From Puniceicoccales bacterium (GTDB lineage Bacteria; Verrucomicrobiota; Verrucomicrobiia; Opitutales; JAIRKQ01): 60,740 nt of DNA. The number at the start of each line of letters is the position of its first letter. Position 1 is the stretch's first letter. Positions 46,445 to 55,422 of this stretch are shown here, piece after piece. The DNA lies in assembly GCA_031268175.1 (NCBI GenBank), contig JAIRXR010000004.1, positions 1 through 60,740 of the forward strand, written 5' to 3'. The notes below the pieces were generated by a model. The model was not told the origin of the DNA, made no database searches, and saw only the letters and a list, made by a program, of their open reading frames with translations. A program made the position numbers and the translations under genes.

Positions 46445-47696
46445 GGTTTTTTTCGTCGGCGAATCGCGGATGTTTTAGCAGCGACAGGAAGCCAATCGAC
46501 GATATCGTCGTCAGTATGGCGGCGCACAACCCAATTTGTCGAAATGTCAGGTAGTTTACCAACTTGTAGCCTATGAATGGGGAAAGGAGGCCGACGAGGC
46601 CGACAACGGCAACGTTCATGCTCATGTACGCACTGAATTTTGCCTTCGGCGCAAGCCTCGTTACCCACAGGCAGAGGGCAACTTCGCCGCCGCCGTAGGC
46701 GATGCCTATTAGCGCCGCTGCGAAATAGATTACGCCCCTTGTCTTCGTGTAAAAAAATAGCCATATGCCGATGGTCAGGAAAATGTTAATAGCCACCTTG
46801 GTCACTATCACCTTGGACCTGTCGAAGAACTTTCCCCACAGCATGGAACTAAAAAGCCTGAATCCGCAAGGAATGGCCATGCACGCAAGGGCTTCAACGG
46901 CATTTGATGTATTCAATCCGTACTCCGGATTAACCAGATATTCTGCGCGCAGCGGTTTCGTCATTTGGTTGGCTATGCCGGCGAACGTCCACCAGAGCAG
47001 CATCAGTGCGAACACCTTGTCCTTAAAAATTATTCCGAAGTTCGAAAATACCGATTTCGTTTCGTGTTGGGGCAATACCCTGCTTGGAATCTTCGAAAAC
47101 GCAATGCCGGATCCGATTGCCGCAAGTGCAGCAACGGCGACGATCAACCTGTAGTTCTGCAGATCCATGTCCAGCAACCTACCGCATGCCCTTGAAAATA
47201 AAACTATGGGGATTGGAAAAATCATCAACACAAGCGATAGCCTGCTTCCGCGCTCCTTTGGCGAATAATTTTGCCCGTAGACATCGGCCATCAGCGGGGC
47301 CGGTTGTTTGAAAAGTATGATTGCGGCAATTAGGACAGGTAGGAATACGCTGAACGAATTGACGAAGGCCAGCGCGAAGACGAGTAGCGAGATTGAAAAC
47401 ATGTACGTTCGGCTAAAATCCATGGTCGTAAACCGCGTGGTCTTCGTTGCCATAATTTGCGACATGGGCGCTATGAAATTTCCAACAAACCAGGCCGAAG
47501 TGAGGATCGATTTTTCCAATTTCGAGGCGTGGAATACTCTAATTGCGATGAGCAGGGCTATGTTGTTGAATAGCAGCTCCAAGACGCCCGAACAAAAACA
47601 CCTGCAACTGTCAAACAGAAACGTTTTTTTCGCCACTTCCGTTTGTGAAAAATGTTTGAACATATCGTGCGCCAAACAATGACTAAAATTTTTCAT
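46437..47696 (-). CDS. Major facilitator superfamily transporter
   Basis: 419 residues from the ATG at 47696; the frame is open further upstream but adds 50 unlikely residues. About 11-12 hydrophobic segments are evident, and the loop after segment 2 (QIMATKTTRFTTMDF) and a PKERGSRLSL motif in the middle are MFS-like. The N-terminal part (CFCSGVLELLFNNIALLIAI) is typical of verrucomicrobial MFS proteins annotated without substrate. It probably exports or imports a small molecule. It is coupled to lgt. Confidence 0.75.
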   Translation of the reverse strand: MKNFSHCLAHDMFKHFSQTEVAKKTFLFDSCRCFCSGVLELLFNNIALLIAIRVFHASKLEKSILTSAWFVGNFIAPMSQIMATKTTRFTTMDFSRTYMFSISLLVFALAFVNSFSVFLPVLIAAIILFKQPAPLMADVYGQNYSPKERGSRLSLVLMIFPIPIVLFSRACGRLLDMDLQNYRLIVAVAALAAIGSGIAFSKIPSRVLPQHETKSVFSNFGIIFKDKVFALMLLWWTFAGIANQMTKPLRAEYLVNPEYGLNTSNAVEALACMAIPCGFRLFSSMLWGKFFDRSKVIVTKVAINIFLTIGIWLFFYTKTRGVIYFAAALIGIAYGGGEVALCLWVTRLAPKAKFSAYMSMNVAVVGLVGLLSPFIGYKLVNYLTFRQIGLCAAILTTISSIGFLSLLKHPRFADEKNHE

Positions 47697-47910
47697 TTGC
47701 AAGCCAAGAAGCAAACAAAAACAGACCGATGGACCAGAGAAAGTAGCCGCCATTCCATGAGGCCGCTCCAACTTTATTCTGCGTAAAAATCCACGGCTGT
47801 ACCTAGCGAAAAAGTATCGCCGGCCGTGTGTTTCCAAGTCTCGCAACCCAAGACACGCCTACCCGGCGAGCAACCTGCTTCGGGCAACTGCATATCTGCA
47901 AAAAATGGCT

Positions 47911-47986
<76 letters not shown>

Positions 47987-48149
47987 AACAACTGCGGTTC
48001 ATGAAATGTTGAAGTCGCTGGAAGGCAAGCTTTAAGGATAAATATTTAGGACGCAGCCCGTGCATTTTCCCTCGAAATAACGTGCGCTGTAGAAGAAATC
48101 AATGTGTTCGCCACTCTCAATTCTCGATAAACACCCCGAAAATTCGCTG

Positions 48150-49622
48150 TCAGCGCTGCGGACGCAGCATTGGGAATAGGATCGTATCCCTAATTCCAGA
48201 CGCTCCGGTGAGCAAAATTACCAATCGATCTATGCCGATACCCATGCCTCCGGCCGGCGGCATTCCATACTCCAGTGCAAGCAAAAATTCGTTGTCGAGA
48301 TTGTGCCTTTCCTCGCCTATCTGCTTTTCAAACATTTCACGCTGGATAAATGGGTCGTTTTGTTCGGAATAGGCCGGTGCGATTTCCTGTCCATTTATGC
48401 AGAGTTCGAAGACGTCCAATCGGCGCGGATCATCCCGATTTAGCTTCGCGAGCGGACACAATTCCTTCGGCAAGTGCGTCACAAAGGTCGGTTGTATCAG
48501 CTTTGGCTCGACTATTTTACTGTAGACGTCATTGGTAACTTCGAAGTCTTCCACGTTCGGGTCTATTTCCAGTCCAAGCTCTTCGCATTTTTGCAACTTC
48601 TTTTCCATGGTAAGGGCAAACCAATCTTCCATGCCCGTCGCCTCGATGACCATGTCGCCGTAGCGCCGCTCCGCCCACTCTCCGCCGAGTTCAATGGTCA
48701 CACCGTCGCACGATTTTATGGTCGTCGAGCCGATTACGGTTCGGCAAAGGTGCTGAATTATTTCGCGAACAAGACCCATCATGCCGCGGTAATCGGAAAA
48801 TGCCTGGTAGACTTCCAAGCTCGTAAATTCCGGATTGTGCTTGCGCGAAATCCCTTCATTTCTGAATATTCTGCCAATTTCGAACACCCTGTCGAAGCCG
48901 GCAACGAGCATCCTTTTCAAAAAAAGCTCCGTCGCAATTCGCAGGTAGCACGTCTGATCTAGGGCGTTGATGTGCGTGACGAATGGCTTTGCGGCGGCAC
49001 CGCCGACGATGCTTTGCAAAATCGGCGTCTCGACCTCATCGAAGCCCTTGCTCCAGAGAAATTTTCGAAGCTCGCGTATTATTTGGCAGCGCTTCTTGGC
49101 ACGGTCGCGCGACTCGGGATTTACTATCAGGTCCAGATACCTCTGGCGGTAAATTTGGTCGCTGTCCACCAATCCGTGCCACTTGTCCGGGAGTGGGCGT
49201 AGCGCCTTGGCCACCATCAAAATGTTTTTCACGCGCACGGTAATTTCGCCGGTTTTTGTTACGAAGAGCTCGCCGCTCGCCCCGACGATGTCGCCGATGT
49301 CGAACTTCGTAAAATTTCCATAGGCTTCGTCACCAATGTCACTCTGCGATACGTATAGCTGAATCTGTCCGTCGCAATCCAGGATTTTTACGAAACTCGC
49401 CTTGCCCATTAGGCGAAAGACAACGATTCTCCCAGCGACGTGCACAGTTTCCTGCGCGCCGACCCCATCTTTGCATAGGCTGATGGCCTCCGCCGATGTG
49501 TGCTTTCGGTCAAAATTTTGCGAAAACGGATCGAATCCTCTACGGCGCATGGTGTCCAATTTTTCAACGCGCACAGAAAATATGTCACTTTCGTTGCCGT
49601 GCTTTTCCACTACCTTATCCAT
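48150..49622 (-). CDS. lysS: Lysyl-tRNA synthetase (class II)
   Basis: 490 residues, normal for bacterial LysS. An N-terminal OB-fold anticodon-binding domain (residues about 55-150; VAGRIVVFRLMGKASFVKI) precedes the class II catalytic domain with motif 1 (RCQIIRELRKFL), motif 2 (FRNEGISRKHNPEFTSLE) and motif 3 (GMGIGIDRLVILL). It charges tRNA-Lys using ATP. The downstream tRNA-Lys(CTT) on the same strand is its substrate. Confidence 0.96.
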   Translation of the reverse strand: MDKVVEKHGNESDIFSVRVEKLDTMRRRGFDPFSQNFDRKHTSAEAISLCKDGVGAQETVHVAGRIVVFRLMGKASFVKILDCDGQIQLYVSQSDIGDEAYGNFTKFDIGDIVGASGELFVTKTGEITVRVKNILMVAKALRPLPDKWHGLVDSDQIYRQRYLDLIVNPESRDRAKKRCQIIRELRKFLWSKGFDEVETPILQSIVGGAAAKPFVTHINALDQTCYLRIATELFLKRMLVAGFDRVFEIGRIFRNEGISRKHNPEFTSLEVYQAFSDYRGMMGLVREIIQHLCRTVIGSTTIKSCDGVTIELGGEWAERRYGDMVIEATGMEDWFALTMEKKLQKCEELGLEIDPNVEDFEVTNDVYSKIVEPKLIQPTFVTHLPKELCPLAKLNRDDPRRLDVFELCINGQEIAPAYSEQNDPFIQREMFEKQIGEERHNLDNEFLLALEYGMPPAGGMGIGIDRLVILLTGASGIRDTILFPMLRPQR

Positions 49623-49679
49623 GTCAATTTCCTATTAAAAGTTTTGCCACCTTGCGAAGCGCCAAATCGCTGAATTTCA

Positions 49680-51362
49680 TCATTCATCGTTGGCCGCCAG
49701 TGATTCGTCGATATTCGAAAACATTCCGTACAGGCTTGTCAGCTCATCGCTACTTCTGATCTTGTCAAATGCCTTCATTTCTTCGGCAAATGCTTCGTCG
49801 TCGTACTGCGCCGCCTTGATGGACAGCCCGATGCGGCGATCGTCGGGATCGACCTTTATCACGCGGGCGGAAACCTCTTGGCCGACGGAAAGTACGGATT
49901 TGACTTTATCGATGCGCGTCTCGGAAATTTGACTTATGTGGACGAGGCCCTCAAGGTTGTCCTCGAGCCTTACGAAGGCGCCATAGGGTACGATCCTCGT
50001 GACTGTACCGTCCACGGTGGCACCAATTTTGTACCTTCTCTGGATGCCTGGCCACGGATCCTCAACTAATTGCTTGATTCCGAGTGCAATCCGCTGCTGC
50101 TCCTGGTCTATGTTCAACACGATCGCGTCTACCTCATCGCCCTTTTTGAGAAATTCATTCGGATTGCCTATGACGCGCGTCCAACTCATGTCGCTGATGT
50201 GGACCATGCCGTCAATGCCATCCTCCAGCTCGATGAATGCGCCGTAGGCCGTCATGTTGCGGACTTTGCCTCGCACACGCGCACCGACGGGGTAATTGCG
50301 ATAGACTATTTCCCATGGATTTTCATCCACCTGCTTCAAGCTCAACGCTATCTTTTGCTCATCCTTGGAAATTTCGATGACGATAGCATCTATTTCCTGC
50401 CCAATTTTGACAATTTCTCCCGGCTTGTTGATGCGTTTTGTCCAGGACATTTCCGTCACATGTATCAACCCTTCGACGCCGCTTTCGACCTCTACAAACG
50501 CGCCGTAGGGAACCATGTTTACTACTTTACCATGAATTTTCGACCCGACGGGATAGCGGCGCTCAATGTTGTCCCATGGATTTTGCACGGTCTGCTTGAG
50601 GCCCAGGGAAATTCGTTCCTTTTCCTGGTCGATGCCTATCACCATCACATTGATTTCCTGGCCAGGCCTTACGACTTCGCTCGGGTGCGACACGCGGCCC
50701 CAGCTCATGTCCGTTATATGCAGCAAGCCGTCCAATCCGTCGATGTCGACGAAAGCACCATAGTCAGTCGTGTTTTTCACGATGCCGGTACGCACATCTC
50801 CGACTTTTATTTCGCCGAGTAGCACCTTGCGCTTTTCTTGCCGCTCGTCTTCGATGAGTTCACGGCGCGAAATAACTATATTTTTCCTCTCCTGATTAAT
50901 TTTTAGAATTTTGAATTCGTAGGTATTCCCTATGTACTGATCGAGATTAATTGGCGATTGGGTGTCGATTTGAGAAGCTGGTAGGAACGCGTCGACCCCG
51001 ATGTTCACCAGCAATCCACCCTTGACTTTGCCCTTTACGCGGCCCGGAAGGATGGAGCCTTCTTCGCAATTTTCGACGATTAGCGCCCAATTTTTCTTCT
51101 GCAAAGCCTTGTCATGGGAAATGATTGGATTGCCATACTTGTCCTCCAATCGCTCAATGTAGACATCTATTTCGTTGCCAACCTCCAGAGATTCGATGTC
51201 GTCAAATTCCAGCGCAGAAACAGTGCCTTCGGACTTTCCCCCGATGTCCACGATAACTTCATTGCTGCGAATTTCCGTTACAATGCCTTTAACAACAGAG
51301 CCTTCCTGCAAATCATCCATCGGATGCGCAGCCAAAAGCTCTTCCATAACTGTAGATGCCAT
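49680..51362 (-). CDS. rpsA: 30S ribosomal protein S1
   Basis: 560 residues from the ATG at 51362 (MASTVMEELL). A run of six S1 domains follows, each about 85 residues, with repeated segments such as GAFVDIDGLDGLLHITDMSW, GAFVEVESGVEGLIHVTEMS and GAFIELEDGIDGMVHISDMS. The first two domains are more divergent, as usual for ribosome docking. It binds mRNA and helps initiation on structured or weak-SD messages. An internal DNA repeat appearance in the gene is explained by these domains. Confidence 0.95.
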   Translation of the reverse strand: MASTVMEELLAAHPMDDLQEGSVVKGIVTEIRSNEVIVDIGGKSEGTVSALEFDDIESLEVGNEIDVYIERLEDKYGNPIISHDKALQKKNWALIVENCEEGSILPGRVKGKVKGGLLVNIGVDAFLPASQIDTQSPINLDQYIGNTYEFKILKINQERKNIVISRRELIEDERQEKRKVLLGEIKVGDVRTGIVKNTTDYGAFVDIDGLDGLLHITDMSWGRVSHPSEVVRPGQEINVMVIGIDQEKERISLGLKQTVQNPWDNIERRYPVGSKIHGKVVNMVPYGAFVEVESGVEGLIHVTEMSWTKRINKPGEIVKIGQEIDAIVIEISKDEQKIALSLKQVDENPWEIVYRNYPVGARVRGKVRNMTAYGAFIELEDGIDGMVHISDMSWTRVIGNPNEFLKKGDEVDAIVLNIDQEQQRIALGIKQLVEDPWPGIQRRYKIGATVDGTVTRIVPYGAFVRLEDNLEGLVHISQISETRIDKVKSVLSVGQEVSARVIKVDPDDRRIGLSIKAAQYDDEAFAEEMKAFDKIRSSDELTSLYGMFSNIDESLAANDE

Positions 51363-51556
51363 AATTTTCCCAATTCCTGGGGGTTGAGTTAGTGTCGACG
51401 GTGACAAACCATTTGGCACCGCGAAAGAACAACGCAGCAGAACCTTGGAAATTATGCTGCGAGTTCAAGCATAATAATTTCGTAGGGAAAATTTTTTATA
51501 AAAATGGCAATGTGGTTTGATATTAAATATTTGCGACCTTGCCGCGGCGCAATTCT

Positions 51557-53182
51557 CTAGCCCTTTTTCATTTGCCTGGCGTATTTTACACCGCCTTCGA
51601 TGTAGCTTACGTATTCCTGCCTAAAATACCGCAGCGTCGACATGACAGGATTCGCAGCCGTCTGTCCCAGGCCGCAGAGGGAGGCAGTTTTCATTGCCCT
51701 GGCAATTTTTTCAAGCTTATCCAAATCGCCGATTTCTCCGCGTCCCTTTACGATTTTTTCTAAAATTTTCAGCATTTGATAGCCTCCTATGCGGCACGGT
51801 GCGCATTTGCCGCAGGATTCATCAACGCAAAATTGCAGGTAAAATTTTGCCACATCGACCATGCAGTCGTCTTCGTCCATGACCAGCATTCCCCCGGATC
51901 CCATGATTGATCCGAGGGCTGCGAGGCTTTCATAGCTGATGGGCGTGTCCAGGTATTTCTCCGGAATCACGCCGCCGGAGGGGCCACCGGTCTGTACGGC
52001 CTTGAATTTTTTACCATTTGCGACGCCACCGCCAATGTCGAATATTATTTCCCGCAGCGTCATCCCCATCGGCACCTCCACGAGCCCGGCGTTCACAACG
52101 TGGCCGGTCAGCGCAAAGACCTTTGTTCCTTTGCTTTTTTCAGTGCCGATGGAGGCGAACCATTCGGCGCCATCGCGAATGATTCTCGCGATGTTTCCCA
52201 GTGTTTCCACGTTGTTGATCATCGTAGGCTTTCCGAATAGCCCCGATTGCGTGGGAAATGGGGGTCTTGGGCTTGGATTCCCGCGTTTCCCCTCTATGGA
52301 TGCTATGAGAGCAGTTTCTTCGCCGCATACAAAGGCGCCAGCGCCGAGGCGCAATTTTATTTGAAACGAAAAATCGCTGCCAAAAATATTTTCACCGAGT
52401 AACCCCATTTCGGTTGCTTGTTCAATGGCGATTTCCAAGCGCTTTATAGCCAGTGGATACTCGGCGCGGACGTAGATGTAGCCTTTACTTGCACCCGTTG
52501 CATATCCGGCTATGGCCATGCCTTCGATGATTTTGTGCGGATCGGCCTCCATTATGCTCCGATCCATGAATGCGCCGGGGTCGCCTTCGTCGCCATTGCA
52601 AATTACGTATTTCTCATCGCCCGCAGCTTCCGCCAAAAGCTTCCACTTTGTGCCCGTTGGAAATCCGGCTCCACCGCGGCCGCGAAGCCCACTCTTCGCA
52701 ACGGTTTCGACTACATCTCGTTGAGACATTTCGCCAAGTACCTTTTTCAACGCAAAATATCCATCGAATGCTATGTATTCTTCAATGCGAAGCGGATTTA
52801 TCGACCCAGCATTGTCCAAAACTACCTTTTCTTGCCTCTTGAAAAAACTCGAATTTGTGTCGACGATTTTGCCTCCGCACGGCATGCGGGAAATGTCGTC
52901 GGCGACGGCCTCCAAGTCGCCTTCCGTCACCCCAGAATACAACGTGTCCTTTTCCGTATATCGGACAAGCGGCCCGACGGCGCACAGCCCACGGCAGCCG
53001 ACCAATTTAACCTCGCAATCTCCGGAAAGGCCGCGCCCGCCTATGATGGCTCTGAGTTTTTCCGCTAGAATGTCGCTCTTTGACGACAAACACCCGGATC
53101 CTACGCAAACCTTGAACGTTGCCTTGAGTTTTACCTGCCTGGCCAATTCGTCTGCTTTTGTCCGCTCCAGATCAATTGCCAT
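51557..53182 (-). CDS. NADH-dependent flavoprotein subunit, HndC/NuoF type
   Basis: 541 residues. An N-terminal thioredoxin-like [2Fe-2S] domain (CVGSGCLSS, then VGCRGLC) precedes the FMN/NADH domain (RGRGGAGFPTGTKW; CNGDEGDPGAFMDR; GAGAFVCGEETALI), an SLBB region and the [4Fe-4S] site ESCGKCAPCRIG with its later Cys in TASLCGLGQT. This domain order is that of HndC/HydB of bifurcating or NADP-reducing hydrogenases more than respiratory NuoF. The C-terminal 2x[4Fe-4S] ferredoxin part of HydB is absent, since the protein ends soon after EYVSYIEGGVKY. It overlaps the hndA-type gene by 11 bases. It feeds electrons from or to NADH. Confidence 0.88.
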   Translation of the reverse strand: MAIDLERTKADELARQVKLKATFKVCVGSGCLSSKSDILAEKLRAIIGGRGLSGDCEVKLVGCRGLCAVGPLVRYTEKDTLYSGVTEGDLEAVADDISRMPCGGKIVDTNSSFFKRQEKVVLDNAGSINPLRIEEYIAFDGYFALKKVLGEMSQRDVVETVAKSGLRGRGGAGFPTGTKWKLLAEAAGDEKYVICNGDEGDPGAFMDRSIMEADPHKIIEGMAIAGYATGASKGYIYVRAEYPLAIKRLEIAIEQATEMGLLGENIFGSDFSFQIKLRLGAGAFVCGEETALIASIEGKRGNPSPRPPFPTQSGLFGKPTMINNVETLGNIARIIRDGAEWFASIGTEKSKGTKVFALTGHVVNAGLVEVPMGMTLREIIFDIGGGVANGKKFKAVQTGGPSGGVIPEKYLDTPISYESLAALGSIMGSGGMLVMDEDDCMVDVAKFYLQFCVDESCGKCAPCRIGGYQMLKILEKIVKGRGEIGDLDKLEKIARAMKTASLCGLGQTAANPVMSTLRYFRQEYVSYIEGGVKYARQMKKG

Positions 53183-53684
53183 TGCCGCCCTCCGCTGCCT
53201 TTATTTGATTTAGCTGTTCGACTATCTTTTCCGACGTCGCCTTGCCTATTACTTCGCCGTCGATTTTTACCGCTGGGGCAATGCCGCATGCGCCGATGCA
53301 ACGGGCGACCTCGATGTGAAACAACCTATCGGCGGTGGTTTCTCCAGCCTTGATGCCGAGATTTTCCTCGACGCTCTTTAGGATGTCGGCGGCCCCTTTC
53401 AGATAGCAGGCCGTTCCGAGGCAGACAACTACGTTGTGCTTACCTTGCGGCGTTAGCTTGAAAAAGTGGTAAAATGTCAGTACTTCATATATTTGCGCCA
53501 CGGAAATGTTCAACGCCAGGGACAGCTCCAGTGCCAATTCCCTTGGTATGTATCCTTCATCGCTCTGCATGGCGTGGAGGATCATTATCAAATTTCCCTC
53601 TTCGCCGGCAAACTTGTCCACATATTTCCTCACCTTCTCCTTGGCCTCTTCGGAAGATCCGACCGCGCTAATGCTCTGTTTCAT
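53172..53684 (-). CDS. NADH dehydrogenase/hydrogenase [2Fe-2S] subunit, HndA/NuoE type
   Basis: 170 residues, close to the normal 150-170. The N-terminal helical domain contains SDEGYIPRELALELSLALNI and VLTFYHFFKL; the thioredoxin-like domain carries the four [2Fe-2S] cysteines in CLGTACYLKG and ARCIGACGIAP. It docks with the flavoprotein subunit encoded next. Neither a hydrogenase large subunit, a NuoG-like protein nor a formate dehydrogenase follows; rpsA comes next instead. A near-perfect inverted repeat lies 54 bases upstream. Confidence 0.9.
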   Translation of the reverse strand: MKQSISAVGSSEEAKEKVRKYVDKFAGEEGNLIMILHAMQSDEGYIPRELALELSLALNISVAQIYEVLTFYHFFKLTPQGKHNVVVCLGTACYLKGAADILKSVEENLGIKAGETTADRLFHIEVARCIGACGIAPAVKIDGEVIGKATSEKIVEQLNQIKAAEGGNGN

Positions 53685-53737
53685 TTTCTGCCCGACGCAC
53701 GTAGGCTAAATGCGCGGTGGCATTAATCAACACATTA

Positions 53738-53757
53738 TTTGCAAATGAATTTGCAAA
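53738..53757. promoter_or_regulatory. Perfect 9-bp inverted repeat upstream of the hndA-hndC pair
   Basis: TTTGCAAAT at 53738-53746 and ATTTGCAAA at 53749-53757 are separated by GA. The 18-base core TTGcaAAtgaaTTtgCAA matches the outer positions of the NADH-sensing repressor Rex site (TTG--AA----TT--CAA), but not its inner ones. It ends 54 bases before the hndA start, a suitable operator position. Assignment to Rex is tentative. Confidence 0.4.
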
Positions 53758-53898
53758 GGTCCGTCCGCATGAATTTCGAGTGAAGCACTGTTCAAGAGCC
53801 GAAAAAATGGAGAAATCTGGCTGGGATAATTTTTGAAAATGTACATAATACTTGCCTGGGGAATTTTTTTACTTATGTGTGCCAATATCCCATGGCGA

Positions 53899-53991
53899 GG
53901 AGAAATGGCTGAGTGGTCGAAAGCGCCTTCCTGCTAAGAAGGTGATCTCATAAAGAGGGATCCGAGGGTTCGAATCCCTCTTTCTCCGCCA
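53899..53991 (+). tRNA. tRNA-Ser (GCT)
   Basis: 93 bases with a long variable arm. The acceptor stem GGAGAAA pairs with TTTCTCC, the anticodon loop is CTGCTAA with anticodon GCT (serine AGC/AGU), the T-arm is GGTTCGAATCC and CCA is encoded. No element is visibly inserted beside it. Confidence 0.95.
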
Positions 53992-54074
53992 CGATTTTAT
54001 TCGTGTTTTACAATTTATTCGTTTTTTCAAAAATTGTGTTGATCGGATGGCGAAAAGGAATAAACTGCTTCGCC

Positions 54075-54749
54075 ATGGACGCGAACACTTTGATCACTTC
54101 GACACTCAAACTGCAGACAACGGACGCTAAAAAGACTGCCAATCCAAACGAATCCGTAAAAGTCGCGAAGCCTAAGGTCGAGGCCAACGCGAAGACTGAA
54201 TCGAGAATCGAGGACAGCACCGCCGTGTCGGTTCGCGAGGCCAAAAATAAGGGTATTTTGGGGCTTTTGGAAAAAGCAAAGGATTTCGCCGGAGGCCTTT
54301 TGGAAAAGGCTAACGCCCTTTTCAACATCTGCGTTGAAACAATTCGCAAAGTATCACCAGCCCTTGCGGATAAAATGGTGGAAGTAAAGGACAAGATAGT
54401 CGAATTTTGCAAAGCGCATCCGGTTGTAGCTGCAGCCATCGCCGTTGCCGTGGCTGCAGTTATCATTGCCGCACTTGCCGTTTTGTGCATTAAAACCCCG
54501 CTTGGTGCGCTCATAATACCTACGGTTATTGCTGCGGTTGTCGCCCTATTGCAGGATGCGAAAGCAGAGATTGAGAAGGCGGTTGGAGAGGAATTCGATG
54601 AAATTAGCGAGGCGCATCCGGAAGCTGCTCCATTTTTGCCGACGGCTAACGCGCTGACTCATCAGGCTATTGAATGCGCGACTGCCGGCGCCACGGACAT
54701 GATTATCAACGCGGCAGGGAAACTTGGCGCGAGTGCAACGAGTGAGTAA
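54075..54749 (+). CDS. Membrane protein with a bilobed hydrophobic domain, unknown function
   Basis: 224 residues from the ATG at 54075. The N-terminal 55 residues are polar and Lys/Thr/Glu-rich with no signal peptide. A helical stretch (LLEKAKDFAGGLLEKANALF) leads to two adjacent hydrophobic segments at about residues 116-160 (VVAAAIAVAVAAVIIAALAV, then GALIIPTVIAAVVALL), followed by an acidic tail. Two close hydrophobic lobes without a signal resemble inclusion-membrane (Inc) type effectors of Chlamydiae, but ordinary membrane proteins can look alike. No family recognised. Confidence 0.6.
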   Translation: MDANTLITSTLKLQTTDAKKTANPNESVKVAKPKVEANAKTESRIEDSTAVSVREAKNKGILGLLEKAKDFAGGLLEKANALFNICVETIRKVSPALADKMVEVKDKIVEFCKAHPVVAAAIAVAVAAVIIAALAVLCIKTPLGALIIPTVIAAVVALLQDAKAEIEKAVGEEFDEISEAHPEAAPFLPTANALTHQAIECATAGATDMIINAAGKLGASATSE

Positions 54750-54870
54750 GTGTAGGCCGAAAGGCTACTACGAGCGTAGAAGGTCTGAAATTTTAGTTCG
54801 CAGCGGCGCCGGCTGGTATTTTCGCGTTTTCATTTGCCTAGCATCGATTTTCGCTTTGAATTAGGAGCGC

Positions 54871-55212
54871 ATGGAAGATAAGACGATTTTCGAAAAAATA
54901 ATTGACGGGGAAGTGCCCTCGGAAATTCTCTATGAAGATGCCATCGCCATCGTGATACGCGACATCGATCCGCAAGCCCCAACGCACGCACTGATAGTTC
55001 CCAAAAAGCGAATTAGCAGAATTGCAGAGGCGGAGGAGGAGGACGCTGTCCTGCTGGGAAAATTGCTACTCGCTGCGAAGAAATTTGCAAAAGCAAATGG
55101 GCTGGACAGTTTTAGACTGGTGATAAATAGCGGGCACCAGGCTGGGGAAACGGTTCCACATTTGCACATTCACCTGCTTGCCGGCAGGCCTATGGCATGG
55201 CCTCCGGGATGA
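54871..55212 (+). CDS. HIT-family nucleotide hydrolase (HinT-like)
   Basis: 113 residues, the standard HinT length. FEKIIDGEVPSEILYEDAI begins it, ALIVPKKRIS follows, and the C-terminal histidine triad motif is HLHIHLLAG. Such enzymes hydrolyse AMP-lysine and other nucleoside phosphoramidates in the cytoplasm. It stands alone upstream of lpxC/fabZ, with 210 bases between that contain no convincing gene. Confidence 0.92.
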   Translation: MEDKTIFEKIIDGEVPSEILYEDAIAIVIRDIDPQAPTHALIVPKKRISRIAEAEEEDAVLLGKLLLAAKKFAKANGLDSFRLVINSGHQAGETVPHLHIHLLAGRPMAWPPG

Positions 55213-55422
55213 TGAATTTTCAGCGACAAATGCGCCGGAATATTTCCGCGCGGCGGCGGCACCGTACCCGATGTGGTGTCGCCTACCAGGCTCGGTGTCA
55301 GCTTCTACAGCGCTATGCGAGTTGTCGCTGTGTGTTCCATTGACGTTTGTTTCGGCGCCGCATTTTTCATCCATCGCATTTTTCCTTGAAAAGGTGCACT
55401 TGCTTTTACATGTTGTGGGTGG

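Noticed and set aside
49680..51362. Apparent internal DNA repeats
   Set aside because: They are explained by the six S1 domains of rpsA.
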